From positions 119,156-183,155 of the forward strand of contig CAVFNL010000008.1 of assembly GCA_963623875.1 (NCBI GenBank): DNA of 64,000 nt, in the 5' to 3' direction. Under the pieces are notes generated by a model. That model had not been told where the DNA came from, searched no databases, and worked only from the letters and a program-made list of their open reading frames with translations. Made by a program: the position numbers and the translations under genes. Positions 52,656-62,508 of the stretch are shown one piece after another (the stretch's first letter is position 1; every line of letters starts with the position of its first letter). The stretch is from UBA3206 sp963623875 (GTDB taxonomy: Bacteria; Bacillota_I; Bacilli_A; Acholeplasmatales; Anaeroplasmataceae).

Positions 52656-54974
52656 ATGTATGATACTATTGCATTAGAATTTGAAAAAATATTGAATAAT
52701 GTTTCTAAATATACAATATGGGATGAAAATAAAAAAGATATTTTAGAATTATCCCCAATATGTAATATTGATTATTTAAATAAAATGATTGAAGAAGTAA
52801 AAGAAGCTTATCAAGTGATCATTTCTTATGACTCACTTCCTCTTGAAGAAGCTTCTGGTATATCAAATGTTTTAAAAAGAATTGAAATAGGTGGGGTTAT
52901 AACAAAAGAAGAATTAGTTTGTTTTATATCATTTTTAAAAAGTACAGGAAGTATTAAAAAATATTATTCTTATTTAAAACAACAAAAAATTAATATATCA
53001 AATTTAGAGGATTATTTTTCAAAAATTAATTACAATGATAGATTAAAAAATGATATATCTTATAAAGTTGATGATGATGGGAATATTAAAGATAATGCTA
53101 GTGAAGAATTATTTAAGATAAGAAGGACGATTAAGAGTTTAGATAATAAACTTCATAATACTATTAATTCTTATTTAACACAAAAACAATCCCTTTTGAC
53201 AGAAGCGCTAGTGGCGTCTAGAAAAGGACATTTATGCCTTCCTTTTAAAGCAGAATATAAAAATCAAATTAAAGGTATGATTCTTGATGAATCAAGTTCA
53301 GGTACTACAGTCTATATTATGCCTTTAGAATGCGGTTTAATTGAACAAGAAATATTAAGTGCGAAGTCTGAGGAAGCACGCATCATTTTAGATATTTTAA
53401 AGGAAATATCACTTTCAATAAATTATAATATGGAAGAATTAAAACAAAGTGTAGAAAATATAAAAATTTTAGATATTATCTATACAAAAGCAATGTATAT
53501 GAAAGAAATGGATTATAATCTTCCTAAAATAAATAATTGTGGTTATATTAATTTAAAAAACGCTAAACATCCTCTTATATCAAAAGAAAGTGTAGTGGCA
53601 CAAAATATTACTTTAGGTGATAAAAATAAAGTAATGATAATTACAGGACCAAATACAGGAGGAAAAACTGTAGTATTAAAAACCACAGGTCTTCTTACAT
53701 TGATGACTATGTGCGCTATTGCGATTCCAGCATCAGAAGGATCAGAAGTTTCAGTATTCGATAATATATTTGTAGATATTGGAGATGAACAATCTATTGA
53801 ACAATCATTGTCTACATTTTCATCACATATGAAAAAAGTAAAATATATTTGTGATAATGTAAATGAAAATAGTTTATGCCTTATTGATGAAATTGGTTCA
53901 GGAACTGATCCAAAAGAAGGTTCTAGTCTTGCAATATCTATAATAGATTATATTTTAAAAAGAGGGGCTAAAGTAATTGTTTCGACTCACTATTCTCTTT
54001 TAAAAGAATATGCATATTCCACTGATGGAGTTATAAATGCTTCAGTAGAATTTGATGCAATAACTTATAAACCTACATATAGGCTTTTAATAGGTGTTCC
54101 TGGCAAGAGTAATGCTATAAATATTGCAAAAAATCTAGGAATAAATGAAACTATTATAAATAATGCTATAAGTATTAATAATGGCGGCGCAAAAGGCGCA
54201 GATGAACTTATGAATAATCTTGATAAAGAAAATGAATTATTAAGAGAAAAATCACGTGCCGCGGAAGAATTATTAAACGAATATAACAAAAAAATGGTTG
54301 ATTTAGAACTTTATAAGAAAAAGATTGAAAAGGAAAGACTTGAAATTTTAAAGAAAGCATCAGAAGAAGCTTGTGATATAATATCTAAAGCTAAGAATGA
54401 TTCTAGTGAATTAATATCAAAAATTGATACCTACATGAAAGATAAAAAAGCAAAAGAACATGAACTTGCAGATATTAAGTTTGCCGCAAGAAATCTTAAA
54501 TCAAAAGAATATGAAACTACAGTTTTTGATGAAGATTTAAGGGTTGGAGATTTCGTGTATGTTAAATCATATGATAGAGTAGGTCAAATAAAGTCTATTA
54601 ATAAAAATAATTATGATGTACAAATGGGACAATTTTTAATGTCTTTTAAAAAGGCAGATTTAAAACTTACAAAACCACCTGTAAATAATAATAAATATAA
54701 AAAGCCTGCCGGTTCAATGCCTGCAAAATATGCAAAATTAGAACTTGATTTAAGAGGATATAGATATGAAGAAGTAAAAGATGCGATTGATATTTTTATT
54801 GATAAGGCATACTTAGCTAATATGAGCCAAGTATATATTATTCATGGCTTTGGAACAGGCGCAGTAAGAAATGCAGTACAAGCATATCTTAAGAAATCTC
54901 CATATGTTAAATCATATAGATATGGAGGAGAGGGGGAAGGGTTGAACGGTGTTACTGTTGTGACCCTAAAGTAA
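52656..54974 (+). CDS. mutS2: Endonuclease MutS2
   Basis: 772 residues. Clamp/core region, then MutS-type ATPase: Walker A GPNTGGKT near residue 331, ALARGE-type LCLIDEIGSGTDP near 408, VIVSTHYSLLKEYAY. A coiled coil (about 510-620) follows, then the Smr nuclease domain (about 697-772) with LDLRGYRYEEVKDAIDIFID and IIHGFGTGAVRNAV. Known MutS2 suppresses recombination or rescues collided ribosomes. Start ATG follows GGTGAT by six bases. Shares one base with thiN. Confidence 0.97.
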   Translation: MYDTIALEFEKILNNVSKYTIWDENKKDILELSPICNIDYLNKMIEEVKEAYQVIISYDSLPLEEASGISNVLKRIEIGGVITKEELVCFISFLKSTGSIKKYYSYLKQQKINISNLEDYFSKINYNDRLKNDISYKVDDDGNIKDNASEELFKIRRTIKSLDNKLHNTINSYLTQKQSLLTEALVASRKGHLCLPFKAEYKNQIKGMILDESSSGTTVYIMPLECGLIEQEILSAKSEEARIILDILKEISLSINYNMEELKQSVENIKILDIIYTKAMYMKEMDYNLPKINNCGYINLKNAKHPLISKESVVAQNITLGDKNKVMIITGPNTGGKTVVLKTTGLLTLMTMCAIAIPASEGSEVSVFDNIFVDIGDEQSIEQSLSTFSSHMKKVKYICDNVNENSLCLIDEIGSGTDPKEGSSLAISIIDYILKRGAKVIVSTHYSLLKEYAYSTDGVINASVEFDAITYKPTYRLLIGVPGKSNAINIAKNLGINETIINNAISINNGGAKGADELMNNLDKENELLREKSRAAEELLNEYNKKMVDLELYKKKIEKERLEILKKASEEACDIISKAKNDSSELISKIDTYMKDKKAKEHELADIKFAARNLKSKEYETTVFDEDLRVGDFVYVKSYDRVGQIKSINKNNYDVQMGQFLMSFKKADLKLTKPPVNNNKYKKPAGSMPAKYAKLELDLRGYRYEEVKDAIDIFIDKAYLANMSQVYIIHGFGTGAVRNAVQAYLKKSPYVKSYRYGGEGEGLNGVTVVTLK

Positions 54975-55582
54975 TGAAGGCTATTTTATATTTAGGGCAA
55001 AATTGTGATATAAAAAAATATGATTTAAAAAACTCATATTTGATAGGTGTTGATAATGGCGCATTAATACTAGCCAAAAACTACATACATATGAATCTTG
55101 CAGTAGGTGATTTTGATACAGCTTTAGAGGATAATATAGATTTCATTTCATCTTTTTCAGATGAGATGGTCAAACTAAATAAAGAAAAAGATGATACAGA
55201 TACTATGCATGCAATAGAATTAGTATATTCTAGATTTGATGAAATTTTAGTAATTGGTGGTTTAAATGGAAAAAGAATAGATCATCTTATTGCAAATATA
55301 TGCATATTTAATAAATACCCTAAAGTAAAATTTATTGATGATGATACATCTATGTATTTAATTGATAAAGATATATTTATTTTGAAATCCGATTATAAAT
55401 ACATTTCATTTTTTGCGCTTGAAAATTCTATTATTACACTTAGTGGCTTTAAGTATAATGTTACAAAATATAATTTATGCTTATATAATCCTCTTGCTGT
55501 ATCGAATGAAATTGTATCAAATAATGCAAAAATAAATGTTTGTGGGAAAATTTTATGCATCGAATCTAAAAATGATAAATAG
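54974..55582 (+). CDS. thiN: Thiamine pyrophosphokinase
   Basis: Makes TPP from thiamine and ATP. 202 residues. LIGVDNGALILAKN, the GDFDT motif near residue 45, LNKEKDDTDTMHAIEL, and GGLNGKRIDHLIANI are the TPK signatures. One-base overlap with mutS2 (TAATG). The thiamine importer lies about 1.4 kb downstream under a TPP switch. Confidence 0.95.
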   Translation: MKAILYLGQNCDIKKYDLKNSYLIGVDNGALILAKNYIHMNLAVGDFDTALEDNIDFISSFSDEMVKLNKEKDDTDTMHAIELVYSRFDEILVIGGLNGKRIDHLIANICIFNKYPKVKFIDDDTSMYLIDKDIFILKSDYKYISFFALENSIITLSGFKYNVTKYNLCLYNPLAVSNEIVSNNAKINVCGKILCIESKNDK

Positions 55583-55635
55583 ATATATTATCCATAAAAA
55601 TTATATGTTAAAATAAAATAAGAGGGGTTGATATT

Positions 55636-56727
55636 ATGCCAAGTAAACAATTAACAACACAATGGAAAAAAATAGGAATTAATAAATGTAAAAATAGAGA
55701 AGGAAAAATTGATTATAATAAATTAAGCAAGATTTATTTGAGCCTTATTGCAAAAGAATTAAATAATAGTAAAAAAGAAAATAGACAAAATATAGTATCT
55801 ATTGAAAAAAATAATCCTGATTATGAAGAACTAATAGGAAAAGGATTAAGCGGTGAAGAAAAATTAATTAAAGATGTTATCAAAAAGATTAATGAAAAAT
55901 TTCATTTAGAAGAAGCATTTGAAGAATATAAACTGGGTGAATTTAATCCAAATCAATTAATTTCTAAATCAAGTGAAAAAGATGTTAAGGATACATTCTA
56001 CAAAAATATTAGTACAAAAGATGCGATAGCTTCAGCTAATAATAGATTAAATTTCTATTTAAAGTTTAAAAGTAGTATAAGACCTACTTCAAGAAGTAGT
56101 GAAGTCAGTGAAGATGGTGAAAAAGCTTTCGTGTTTGGTACTTTAAATGAATTAAAAAATGTATATAATAGTCGCTCATTTTTCTTTAAATTAACACATA
56201 GACAAGAAATGAGAGAATTAAAGGATCTTATGCATAAAACAAAAGAGATTATCCATAAGGATTTATTATTGAGCAGTGGACATATGACAAAATTTGATGA
56301 AAAAATTTATGATGAAAATGGAGAATCAAATTACAATGATTACTGCTATACTAACGATAAGTTTGTTTGTAATTTGTATAAATTTTTTGGACTAAAAACT
56401 TTTACTGAAATATATAATTCATCTAATAGTAATATTAATAAAGATTATGCTATTAAAAATACTAATGGATTATTTGAAAATAGCCGACCAAAAAATGTTT
56501 TGAATTTTGAAGAATTTGAGTTACGACATCAAATTGAAGTTAAAGAAATTAAAACTCAACTTGAACTTAACAATAAGATTTTAAATAAGAATAATGAACT
56601 TATTCAAAAATTATCAGAAAATATCGATACTAATATAGATGATAATATAAATAATGAAAATAATCTTGATGATTCATTCATTTCTGAAAGAGGAATGAGA
56701 GAGAAAGATGATTCTTTTTCTAGATAA
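55636..56727 (+). CDS. Soluble protein of unknown function
   Basis: 363 residues, rich in Lys, Asn, Glu and Ser, no membrane segment. N-terminal TTQWKKIGINKCKNREGKID; a helical coiled-coil-like part near residues 300-335 (EVKEIKTQLELNNKILNKNNELI) and an acidic, Asn-rich tail. No known family is recognised. SD GAGGGG eight bases before ATG. Lies alone between thiN and the TPP switch, and ends in an unusual IS-end-like terminator. Confidence 0.6.
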   Translation: MPSKQLTTQWKKIGINKCKNREGKIDYNKLSKIYLSLIAKELNNSKKENRQNIVSIEKNNPDYEELIGKGLSGEEKLIKDVIKKINEKFHLEEAFEEYKLGEFNPNQLISKSSEKDVKDTFYKNISTKDAIASANNRLNFYLKFKSSIRPTSRSSEVSEDGEKAFVFGTLNELKNVYNSRSFFFKLTHRQEMRELKDLMHKTKEIIHKDLLLSSGHMTKFDEKIYDENGESNYNDYCYTNDKFVCNLYKFFGLKTFTEIYNSSNSNINKDYAIKNTNGLFENSRPKNVLNFEEFELRHQIEVKEIKTQLELNNKILNKNNELIQKLSENIDTNIDDNINNENNLDDSFISERGMREKDDSFSR

Positions 56728-56737
56728 AAAAAAGGCC

Positions 56738-56801
56738 TTAGTTTTGAAGTGAACCCCAAAAGTTGAACCGAGAAATCGGAAAGACTTGAGGGGTTTTTAT
56801 T
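56738..56801 (+). terminator. Terminator-like hairpin resembling an IS end
   Basis: AACCCCAAAAGT is almost the inverted complement of ACTTGAGGGGTT (10 of 12 pairs), with an inner CCGAGAAATCGG stem, followed by TTTTT. GTGAACCCCAAAAGTTGAAC looks like terminal inverted repeats of IS3-type elements, but no transposase is present. Confidence 0.55.
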
Positions 56802-56830
56802 GTAATTCTTAAACAACTGTGCTACAATCT

Positions 56831-56912
56831 TAGTGGGAGCTGGAAGACCGGCTGAGAGGAAGATGTGCTCTTCGACCTGACCTGATCTAGGTAATGCTAG
56901 CGTAGGGATAAG
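56831..56912 (+). promoter_or_regulatory. TPP riboswitch
   Basis: Shows the thi-box landmarks GGGAGC, GGCTGAGAGGAAG, ACCTGACCTGATCT, GGTAATGCTAGCGTAGGGA in the correct order. Senses thiamine pyrophosphate and controls the downstream thiT through the hairpin at 56944. Confidence 0.95.
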
Positions 56913-56943
56913 TATATTTTTTATATTTTATCTTTATTTTAGT

Positions 56944-56973
56944 ATGTTCCCGCAATTTTGGAACATTTTTTTA
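56944..56973 (+). terminator. TPP riboswitch terminator
   Basis: ATGTTCC (56944-56950), nine-base loop, GGAACAT (56960-56966), then seven T. Forms the expression platform before thiT. Confidence 0.88.
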
Positions 56974-56989
56974 TTTAAGGAGGAAAATT

Positions 56990-57628
56990 ATGAAAAAATT
57001 TAATGTTCAAGTTTTAGCAGAAATTGCCATATTTGCAGCCATAGGATTCGTACTAGATATCCTTCAAGGCGGAATTTGGAAGTCTGCATTTGCAAATGGA
57101 GGAAGTATTGGACTTGCGATGGTTCCAGTATTTATCATTTGTTATAGAAGAGGATTGGTACCAGGATTATTATGTGGATTAATTCTTTCACTAGTACAAA
57201 TGCTTGGAGGAATTTATGTTATTAATTCTGGTTCTATGGAAGGATGGAAATCTACTGCAGGTCCTTTCATACAAGTAATGTTAGACTATGTACTAGCTTA
57301 TACTATGTGTGGATTTGCAGGAAGCTTTGCATCACTTTATCACAAAACTGAATCTAATAAAGCAAAATATTTATTTGTTATATTAGGATGCGTTCTAGGA
57401 TCACTTTTAAAATATGCATGCCATGTAGCTTCAGGATGTTTCTTCTGGCCAGGAGAAATGTGGGGAGTTTCAGGAAATATGTATTCATTCTTATATAATG
57501 GACTTTATTGTATTCCTAATATGGTAATCTGTACAGTGATTATGGTTTTAATCGCAAAATTCTATCCTAAATTCATTAATGTTGAAGATGGAGTCGCACT
57601 AGATAGTGACGCAAAGGAGGCTAAATAA
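56990..57628 (+). CDS. thiT: ECF-type thiamine transporter ThiT
   Basis: 212 residues, six hydrophobic helices. ThiT features: NGGSIGLAMVPVFIICYRRG, LVPGLLCGLILSLVQMLGG, DYVLAYTMCGFAGSF, KYACHVASGCFFWPGEMW. Substrate-binding S component that uses shared ECF ATPases (not in this window). SD AGGAGG. TPP-riboswitch controlled. Overlaps the next gene by one base. Confidence 0.95.
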   Translation: MKKFNVQVLAEIAIFAAIGFVLDILQGGIWKSAFANGGSIGLAMVPVFIICYRRGLVPGLLCGLILSLVQMLGGIYVINSGSMEGWKSTAGPFIQVMLDYVLAYTMCGFAGSFASLYHKTESNKAKYLFVILGCVLGSLLKYACHVASGCFFWPGEMWGVSGNMYSFLYNGLYCIPNMVICTVIMVLIAKFYPKFINVEDGVALDSDAKEAK

Positions 57629-58041
57629 TGAAAAGAAGTATTTTTACAACACTTTTTGGGACATTCGTATTTATATTATATTTAGTATTATCTATACAAT
57701 CATATTCTAAATATGATGATGGTTTTGGTACAGATTATTCATTTGATATGGATTTATTTGTGCTATGTATTTGTGGTTTTATAATACTTGTAATTGGTCT
57801 TTATGATTTATATACAAGTCTTAAGAATAAAGGTATAAATATAAAAAAAATATATACAGACGGTATTATTCTTTTAGGCGCAATTACTACTTTATATCCA
57901 CTTGGAATGATGTTTAAATCGATTGCTAAGAAAAAAGGCGGAAGTGTAATTTCTTCGTACTTAGAATGCGCAATTTTTGGAGCGTTCTTATTAGCTGCAG
58001 GATTAATATATTTTATTGATACAAAGAAAAAAGAAAATTAA
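57628..58041 (+). CDS. Small membrane protein, unknown
   Basis: 137 residues with four hydrophobic segments (about 6-22, 42-62, 83-105 and 112-132). Starts on the A of the thiT stop (TAATG), so it is translated with thiT under the TPP switch. No motif; possibly an accessory of thiamine uptake, by context only. Confidence 0.6.
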   Translation: MKRSIFTTLFGTFVFILYLVLSIQSYSKYDDGFGTDYSFDMDLFVLCICGFIILVIGLYDLYTSLKNKGINIKKIYTDGIILLGAITTLYPLGMMFKSIAKKKGGSVISSYLECAIFGAFLLAAGLIYFIDTKKKEN

Positions 58042-58051
58042 ATAAAGAAAT

Positions 58052-58095
58052 GGTACTATAAGATTTGTTAAATATTTCTTGTAGTACCTTTTATT
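58052..58095 (+). terminator. Terminator of the thiT operon
   Basis: GGTACTATAAGA (58052-58063) with TCTTGTAGTACC (58077-58088), one G-U pair, then TTTTATTTATTT. Confidence 0.8.
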
Positions 58096-58171
58096 TATTT
58101 GTTAAAAGATAATAATATTAAAAGTTTATGCAAATTTTAATTTTTATGCTACAATAGGCTAGGTGAAAAAC

Positions 58172-59035
58172 ATGGATGGATTTTTAATTATTAATAAAGA
58201 AAAAGGTATAACATCTTTTGGTGTATGCAATAAAATTAAAAAAATAACTAACACAAAACATGTAGGACATACAGGGACACTAGATCCAAACACTACAGGT
58301 GTTTTGGTTGTAAGCCTTGGAAAAGCATGTAAAACACTTGAACTTTTAAAAGAACATACTAAAGAATATAAGACCACAATTCTTTTTGGTAAAACATCAG
58401 ATACACTTGATATTTGTGGTAATATTTTAGAATCTAGACCTACAAACATTAACATAAAAGATGTTCTTAGCGCAATAGATATAGTATCTAAAAAACAAAC
58501 ACAAGTACCACCTATGTTTTCTGCAATAAAGAAAAATGGTGTAAAGATGTATGAACTTGCACGTCTTGGACAAACTGTAGAACTTGAAGAAAGAGATGTG
58601 CATATTAATAATTATAAAATACTTAGTGATATATATCTTATTGATGGATATCAAGCAATTGATGTTTATTTAAACACAACAAAAGGATTTTATGTAAGAT
58701 CTTTTGTCCGTGATGTTGCGGATGTTTTAAAGACTTATGCATTAATGTATAATCTAGAAAGAATTTCGTCGGGGCAATTTAATATAAGAGAATCAGTTTC
58801 GTTAAATGATGCTAGATTAGATGCACATATTATTAGTATAGAAGAAGTGTTTAAAAACCTAGATAAAATAGAAGTTAATGATTTTATGGCAAAACTTGTT
58901 TTGAATGGTGTTGTGCTTGATGAAAGACAAATCAAAACTGATAAAGAATTTTTAGTTTATAATAATGATAAGCTAATAGCTATATATAAACCATATGAAG
59001 AATATAAATATAAGGCTGTAGTAATACTTGGGTAG
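58172..59035 (+). CDS. truB: tRNA pseudouridine(55) synthase
   Basis: 287 residues. ATG 58172 is five bases after AGGTGA; GTG 58163 is within it. Catalytic Asp38 in GHTGTLDPNTTGVL; KEYKTTILFGKTSDTLD; VPPMFSAIKKNGVKMYELAR; GFYVRSFVRDV. Followed three bases later by ribF, the usual truB-ribF pair. Confidence 0.97.
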   Translation: MDGFLIINKEKGITSFGVCNKIKKITNTKHVGHTGTLDPNTTGVLVVSLGKACKTLELLKEHTKEYKTTILFGKTSDTLDICGNILESRPTNINIKDVLSAIDIVSKKQTQVPPMFSAIKKNGVKMYELARLGQTVELEERDVHINNYKILSDIYLIDGYQAIDVYLNTTKGFYVRSFVRDVADVLKTYALMYNLERISSGQFNIRESVSLNDARLDAHIISIEEVFKNLDKIEVNDFMAKLVLNGVVLDERQIKTDKEFLVYNNDKLIAIYKPYEEYKYKAVVILG

Positions 59036-59038
59036 AAT

Positions 59039-59944
59039 ATGAAAGAATATATAATAAAAAATTTAGAAGCATTAAAATTAAATATGAAATATTCTATGGT
59101 AATAGGTAATTTTGATGGTGTTCATTTAGGGCATCAAAAGTTAATAAATACCGCAAAGAATTTATCAAAAATAGTAGCTGTAATGACTTTTGAACCACAC
59201 CCTATGACTTGCATAAAATCAGATATTAATAATTATTTATTAACGCCATATGAAGTGAAAAAAGAAATACTAAATAAAATTGGTGTAGATATTATATTTA
59301 AGGTAGAATTTAATAAGGATATTATGCATAAAGATAAAAATGAATTCATTGATTTTTTAAAAGCATTTGATTTTGATAGCATAGTTTGTGGTTATGACTT
59401 TACTTTTGGATATATGGGACTTGGAAATTCTTTAGATTTAAAGAAGAATTTTAATACTATCGTTGTAGATAAATTAGATATTAATGATAATAAAATATCA
59501 TCAAGTAATATTAGAAATTATTTGTGTGATGGAAATATAATGTGCGCTAACGAAATGCTTGGAAGATGTTTTATGGTAAAAGGTGTTGTGTGCCATGGTA
59601 ACATGCTTGGACGCACTATAGGATTTAGGACTGCAAATGTTATGTATAATGATTTTTTATTACCTAAAAATGGTGTTTATTATACAAAGTTAAAACTTGA
59701 TGGAAAAGAATATTATGGTATGGCTAACATTGGGTATAATCCTACTTTTAACAGCCAAAAAGAAAGAAGATTAGAAATTCATATTTTCAATTTTGATGAA
59801 GATATATATGATAAAATACTTGAGGTATATTTTGTGCATCACGTGCGTGATGAGAAAAAATTTAGTTCGAAAGAAGAACTAATATCAGAACTTGAAAAAA
59901 ATAAAAAAGATGGATTAAAGTATTTTGATTTAGGAGGGGAATAA
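59039..59944 (+). CDS. ribF: Riboflavin kinase / FAD synthetase
   Basis: Makes FMN and FAD. 301 residues. N-terminal adenylyltransferase part with GNFDGVHLGHQKL and FEPHP; the loop VCGYDFTFGYMGLGN and ISSSNIRNYLCDGNI; C-terminal kinase with GRTIGFRTANV, GVYYTKL and GMANIGYNPTF. Supplies flavin for the flavodoxin-like protein and others. Confidence 0.96.
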   Translation: MKEYIIKNLEALKLNMKYSMVIGNFDGVHLGHQKLINTAKNLSKIVAVMTFEPHPMTCIKSDINNYLLTPYEVKKEILNKIGVDIIFKVEFNKDIMHKDKNEFIDFLKAFDFDSIVCGYDFTFGYMGLGNSLDLKKNFNTIVVDKLDINDNKISSSNIRNYLCDGNIMCANEMLGRCFMVKGVVCHGNMLGRTIGFRTANVMYNDFLLPKNGVYYTKLKLDGKEYYGMANIGYNPTFNSQKERRLEIHIFNFDEDIYDKILEVYFVHHVRDEKKFSSKEELISELEKNKKDGLKYFDLGGE

Positions 59945-59945
59945 T

Positions 59946-60428
59946 ATGAGTAATAATTATGAAATAAGATTTGCAGAAAGAAAAGATGTTTCTTTAATAA
60001 AAGAATTTATAATGTCGATTGCCGAATATGAAAAAATGAAAAGTGATGTAATAGCTTCCACAGCTTCATTAGAAGAATGGATTTTTGATAAGAAAATCGC
60101 AAATGTTATATTTATTTTAGAAGAGGGAATTGAAGTTGGGTTTGCACTCTATTTTTATAACTTCTCAACATTTGTAGGAAGAGCAGGGCTTTATCTTGAA
60201 GATCTTTTTGTGAAAAAAGAATATAGAGGAAAAGGATATGGTGGAGCTTTATTTAAAAAACTTGCTCAAATCGCAAAAGAAGAAAAATTAGGTAGAATGG
60301 AATGGGTTTGTCTTGATTGGAATAAGCCATCTATAGCTTTTTATTTATCGTTAGGCGCAAAACCAATGTCAGATTGGACACTTTATAGATTAGGCGTAGA
60401 AGAAATTAAAAAAATTAGTGAATTATAA
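59946..60428 (+). CDS. GNAT acetyltransferase, SSAT-like
   Basis: 160 residues. Acetyl-CoA loop VKKEYRGKGYGGALFKKL; the pattern AGLYLEDLFV and MEWVCLDWNKPSIAFYLSLGAKPMSDWTLYRL closely resembles diamine/spermidine-type N-acetyltransferases. Substrate not provable from sequence. One base after ribF. Confidence 0.9.
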   Translation: MSNNYEIRFAERKDVSLIKEFIMSIAEYEKMKSDVIASTASLEEWIFDKKIANVIFILEEGIEVGFALYFYNFSTFVGRAGLYLEDLFVKKEYRGKGYGGALFKKLAQIAKEEKLGRMEWVCLDWNKPSIAFYLSLGAKPMSDWTLYRLGVEEIKKISEL

Positions 60429-60737
60429 ATTATAACTGAATTAAATTAGTGTTTTGCATAGTGATAAGTGAGATGACAAAAACTAATTTATTTCAAATTA
60501 ATATTGTTCCTTAGTATCATCTACTATAATAAGTAAAATGGTTGAATTTCTGGCAGGATTAGGCATTTATTAATTGTTCTTTATAAAAGATTTAAATTGT
60601 TTTATTGAAAAATCTAACTAACATTATAATACTAAAACAAAATTAATAACTAGAATGTATGCTAGTGAATTAGATACTTTTTTGAGATTTAATAGTTAGT
60701 GGAAATTATGAAGGACTTTTTGTAGGGTTGGTAAAGT
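60429..60737 (+). other. Gene-free AT-rich gap, 309 bases
   Basis: No open frame with a good SD, no strong hairpin with T run. Possibly a decayed gene: NYEGLFVGLVKYDKRYIRI can be read across 60702-60758, but with no support upstream. Marks the border of the accessory island. Confidence 0.5.
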
Positions 60738-61268
60738 ATGATAAAAGATATATCAGAATTTGAACTTGATAAAAATAACGCAAAAGAATATTTTTTCTTA
60801 AATGATTGCAAAATGTCATTTATTGATCGTAATGGCTTAATTAATTCGAATAAGTTTAGAAATTTTGGGTTTTCAGAATCAATATTGTCAATATGGACAA
60901 ATGAGTGGATGAAGGCAAAAATTGAAGAAGGTATAGTTAATGATGATGAGAAACTTTTAATATCTTTTTTAGAAGATTATAGCGATAAAATTGATTCCAA
61001 TAACTCTTTGTTATTGATAAAACTATATAATAATTTACAAAATAAAAATATATGGCCAAAAGACAAGGAATTAAATGTTTTATATCATTGTGAAGAACCT
61101 GTATTTTTAGATAAAAAGTTTGAATTTGGTTTGATTTATATAGCACATAAAAATAAACTATTTACTGAACAAAAAACACTTTTTGATAAATTTGTATTTA
61201 TTAATTCTATTATAAATAAGTATGATGAAATATTTATTACTAATTTAATGAAAATGTTAGATGATTAA
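60738..61268 (+). CDS. Soluble protein of unknown function, possible immunity-type
   Basis: 176 residues, acidic, no membrane segment, Leu/Ile-rich helical second half (IYIAHKNKLFTEQKTLFDK). No family recognised. Size, composition and position in front of the nuclease-like genes would fit an immunity or antitoxin-type protein, but this is weak inference. Weak SD (AGGGTTGG). Confidence 0.5.
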   Translation: MIKDISEFELDKNNAKEYFFLNDCKMSFIDRNGLINSNKFRNFGFSESILSIWTNEWMKAKIEEGIVNDDEKLLISFLEDYSDKIDSNNSLLLIKLYNNLQNKNIWPKDKELNVLYHCEEPVFLDKKFEFGLIYIAHKNKLFTEQKTLFDKFVFINSIINKYDEIFITNLMKMLDD

Positions 61269-61708
61269 TTAATTTTGGAGATTATTTCTAAAGATTTATG
61301 GAAAAGATATTATTTCATCAAATTATTATATATTTGTATAATTAAGTATGAATCCTCCTTGTATGGGATTGCAATTACGTGCATAGTTTTACCTGATTGT
61401 TTTATGCCAAAATAAAAAAAATATGGTCATTGTATGATTGAGTGCGTTTTTATGCAAGATAAGGAAGAAAAAGAGATATAGCGATTAACTTTTATCTCTT
61501 TAAAAACAACTTCATCAGTTTTTAAATACTAGATTGTCTTGCTTTGGGTATCAATTATTGATGTAATACTATTGTAATAAAAAAGAATTAATCCTACTGC
61601 AATAGAATTAATTCTTGTAACCATGTATAAAACATAGATAGCAATTAGATTTTATCATGGTTACATTAACTTATCAATAGTCAAATTTTTTGATTGCGAG
61701 GTGATGTT
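61269..61708 (+). other. Gene-free region with three inverted repeats, 440 bases
   Basis: No coding frame supported. Contains AAAGAGATA/TATCTCTTT (61470-61501) and the two adjacent palindromes described at 61583-61664. Confidence 0.6.
61583..61664. repeat. Two adjacent inverted repeats
   Basis: AAGAATTAAT (61583-61592) with ATTAATTCTT (61607-61616), directly followed by GTAACCATG (61617-61625) with CATGGTTAC (61656-61664). Neither has a proper T run, so they are not simple terminators; could be operator, recombination or MITE remnants. Confidence 0.7.
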
Positions 61709-62508
61709 ATGACTATGATAAATTCTAAAAAATCATTAACTTTTAATTTTAAAAAGAAAATAAAAGTTAATAAAATTAAAACTAAAATACAACTCAAGTT
61801 GGATTATTCCTCCGTTGATAAAAGTGATATATATGGCTTTTATCTAACTAATAAGACAACTAAGAATAATATTATGGAGCTACCTGATATAGGCTGTTTT
61901 GTAAATGTTGTGCCTGATTTTATTGTTCTTGAGACTGAACCTGGCTTATATAACATTACTAATAATACATGTGTAGCTTGGTTTAAAGATGATAGTATAT
62001 TTGACACAATTGATGGTCTTTATAATGCGATTATTTATAAAGATATTGAACTATTAAAATATTATAAAAAAGATATAAAAATGTTAAAATATTTATATCA
62101 CCTGATTATTCACTATATGGTGATTTTGATATAACTGTTATATTAAATAATTTAAGAAAGTAGCTTGTTGTATCACTATGGTTAATATTTGAACTTGATG
62201 CGGTAGTTATTCCTTTAATGACTTATGCAAATGAAAATTCACTTAATTGGTGCTTTGAACATATAATGAAAAATTCTGTTGTCGCAGTATCACTTAAAGG
62301 TGTAATGGATGAACCTAATAAAAGTTTATTTAAGAAAGCATTGAAAAAATTAATTGATACAAGACATCCTAAATCATTGATTGTATATTCAGTATCCAAA
62401 GAAGAATCTACAAAAGATATGCTAGATTATGCATATAAGAACAATGTGGATGTTTATATCATTGATAACACTTTACTTAGAAGAAATAGGGGTGATATCA
62501 ATGGGTAG
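61709..62508 (+). pseudogene. Broken DUF4417 family gene
   Basis: ATG 61709 after GAGGTGATG opens frame A up to about 62090; there the frame shifts and SPDYSLYGDFDITVILNNLRK is read, TAG at 62161 interrupts, and the same frame continues with ELDAVVIPLMTYANENSLNW, VVAVSLKGVMDEP and HPKSLIVYSV to 62508. The order PDYSLYGDF, VIP, VAVS-KG and P-S-IVY is the DUF4417 pattern. One frameshift plus one nonsense codon separate the parts. Its end overlaps the next start by eight bases, as in an intact operon. DUF4417 genes are common in phages and integrative elements. Confidence 0.7.

Noticed and set aside
62429..62501. Longer N terminus for the PBECR-like protein
   Set aside because: The extension lies within the DUF4417 frame and precedes the SD GGGGTGAT; ATG 62501 is the supported start.
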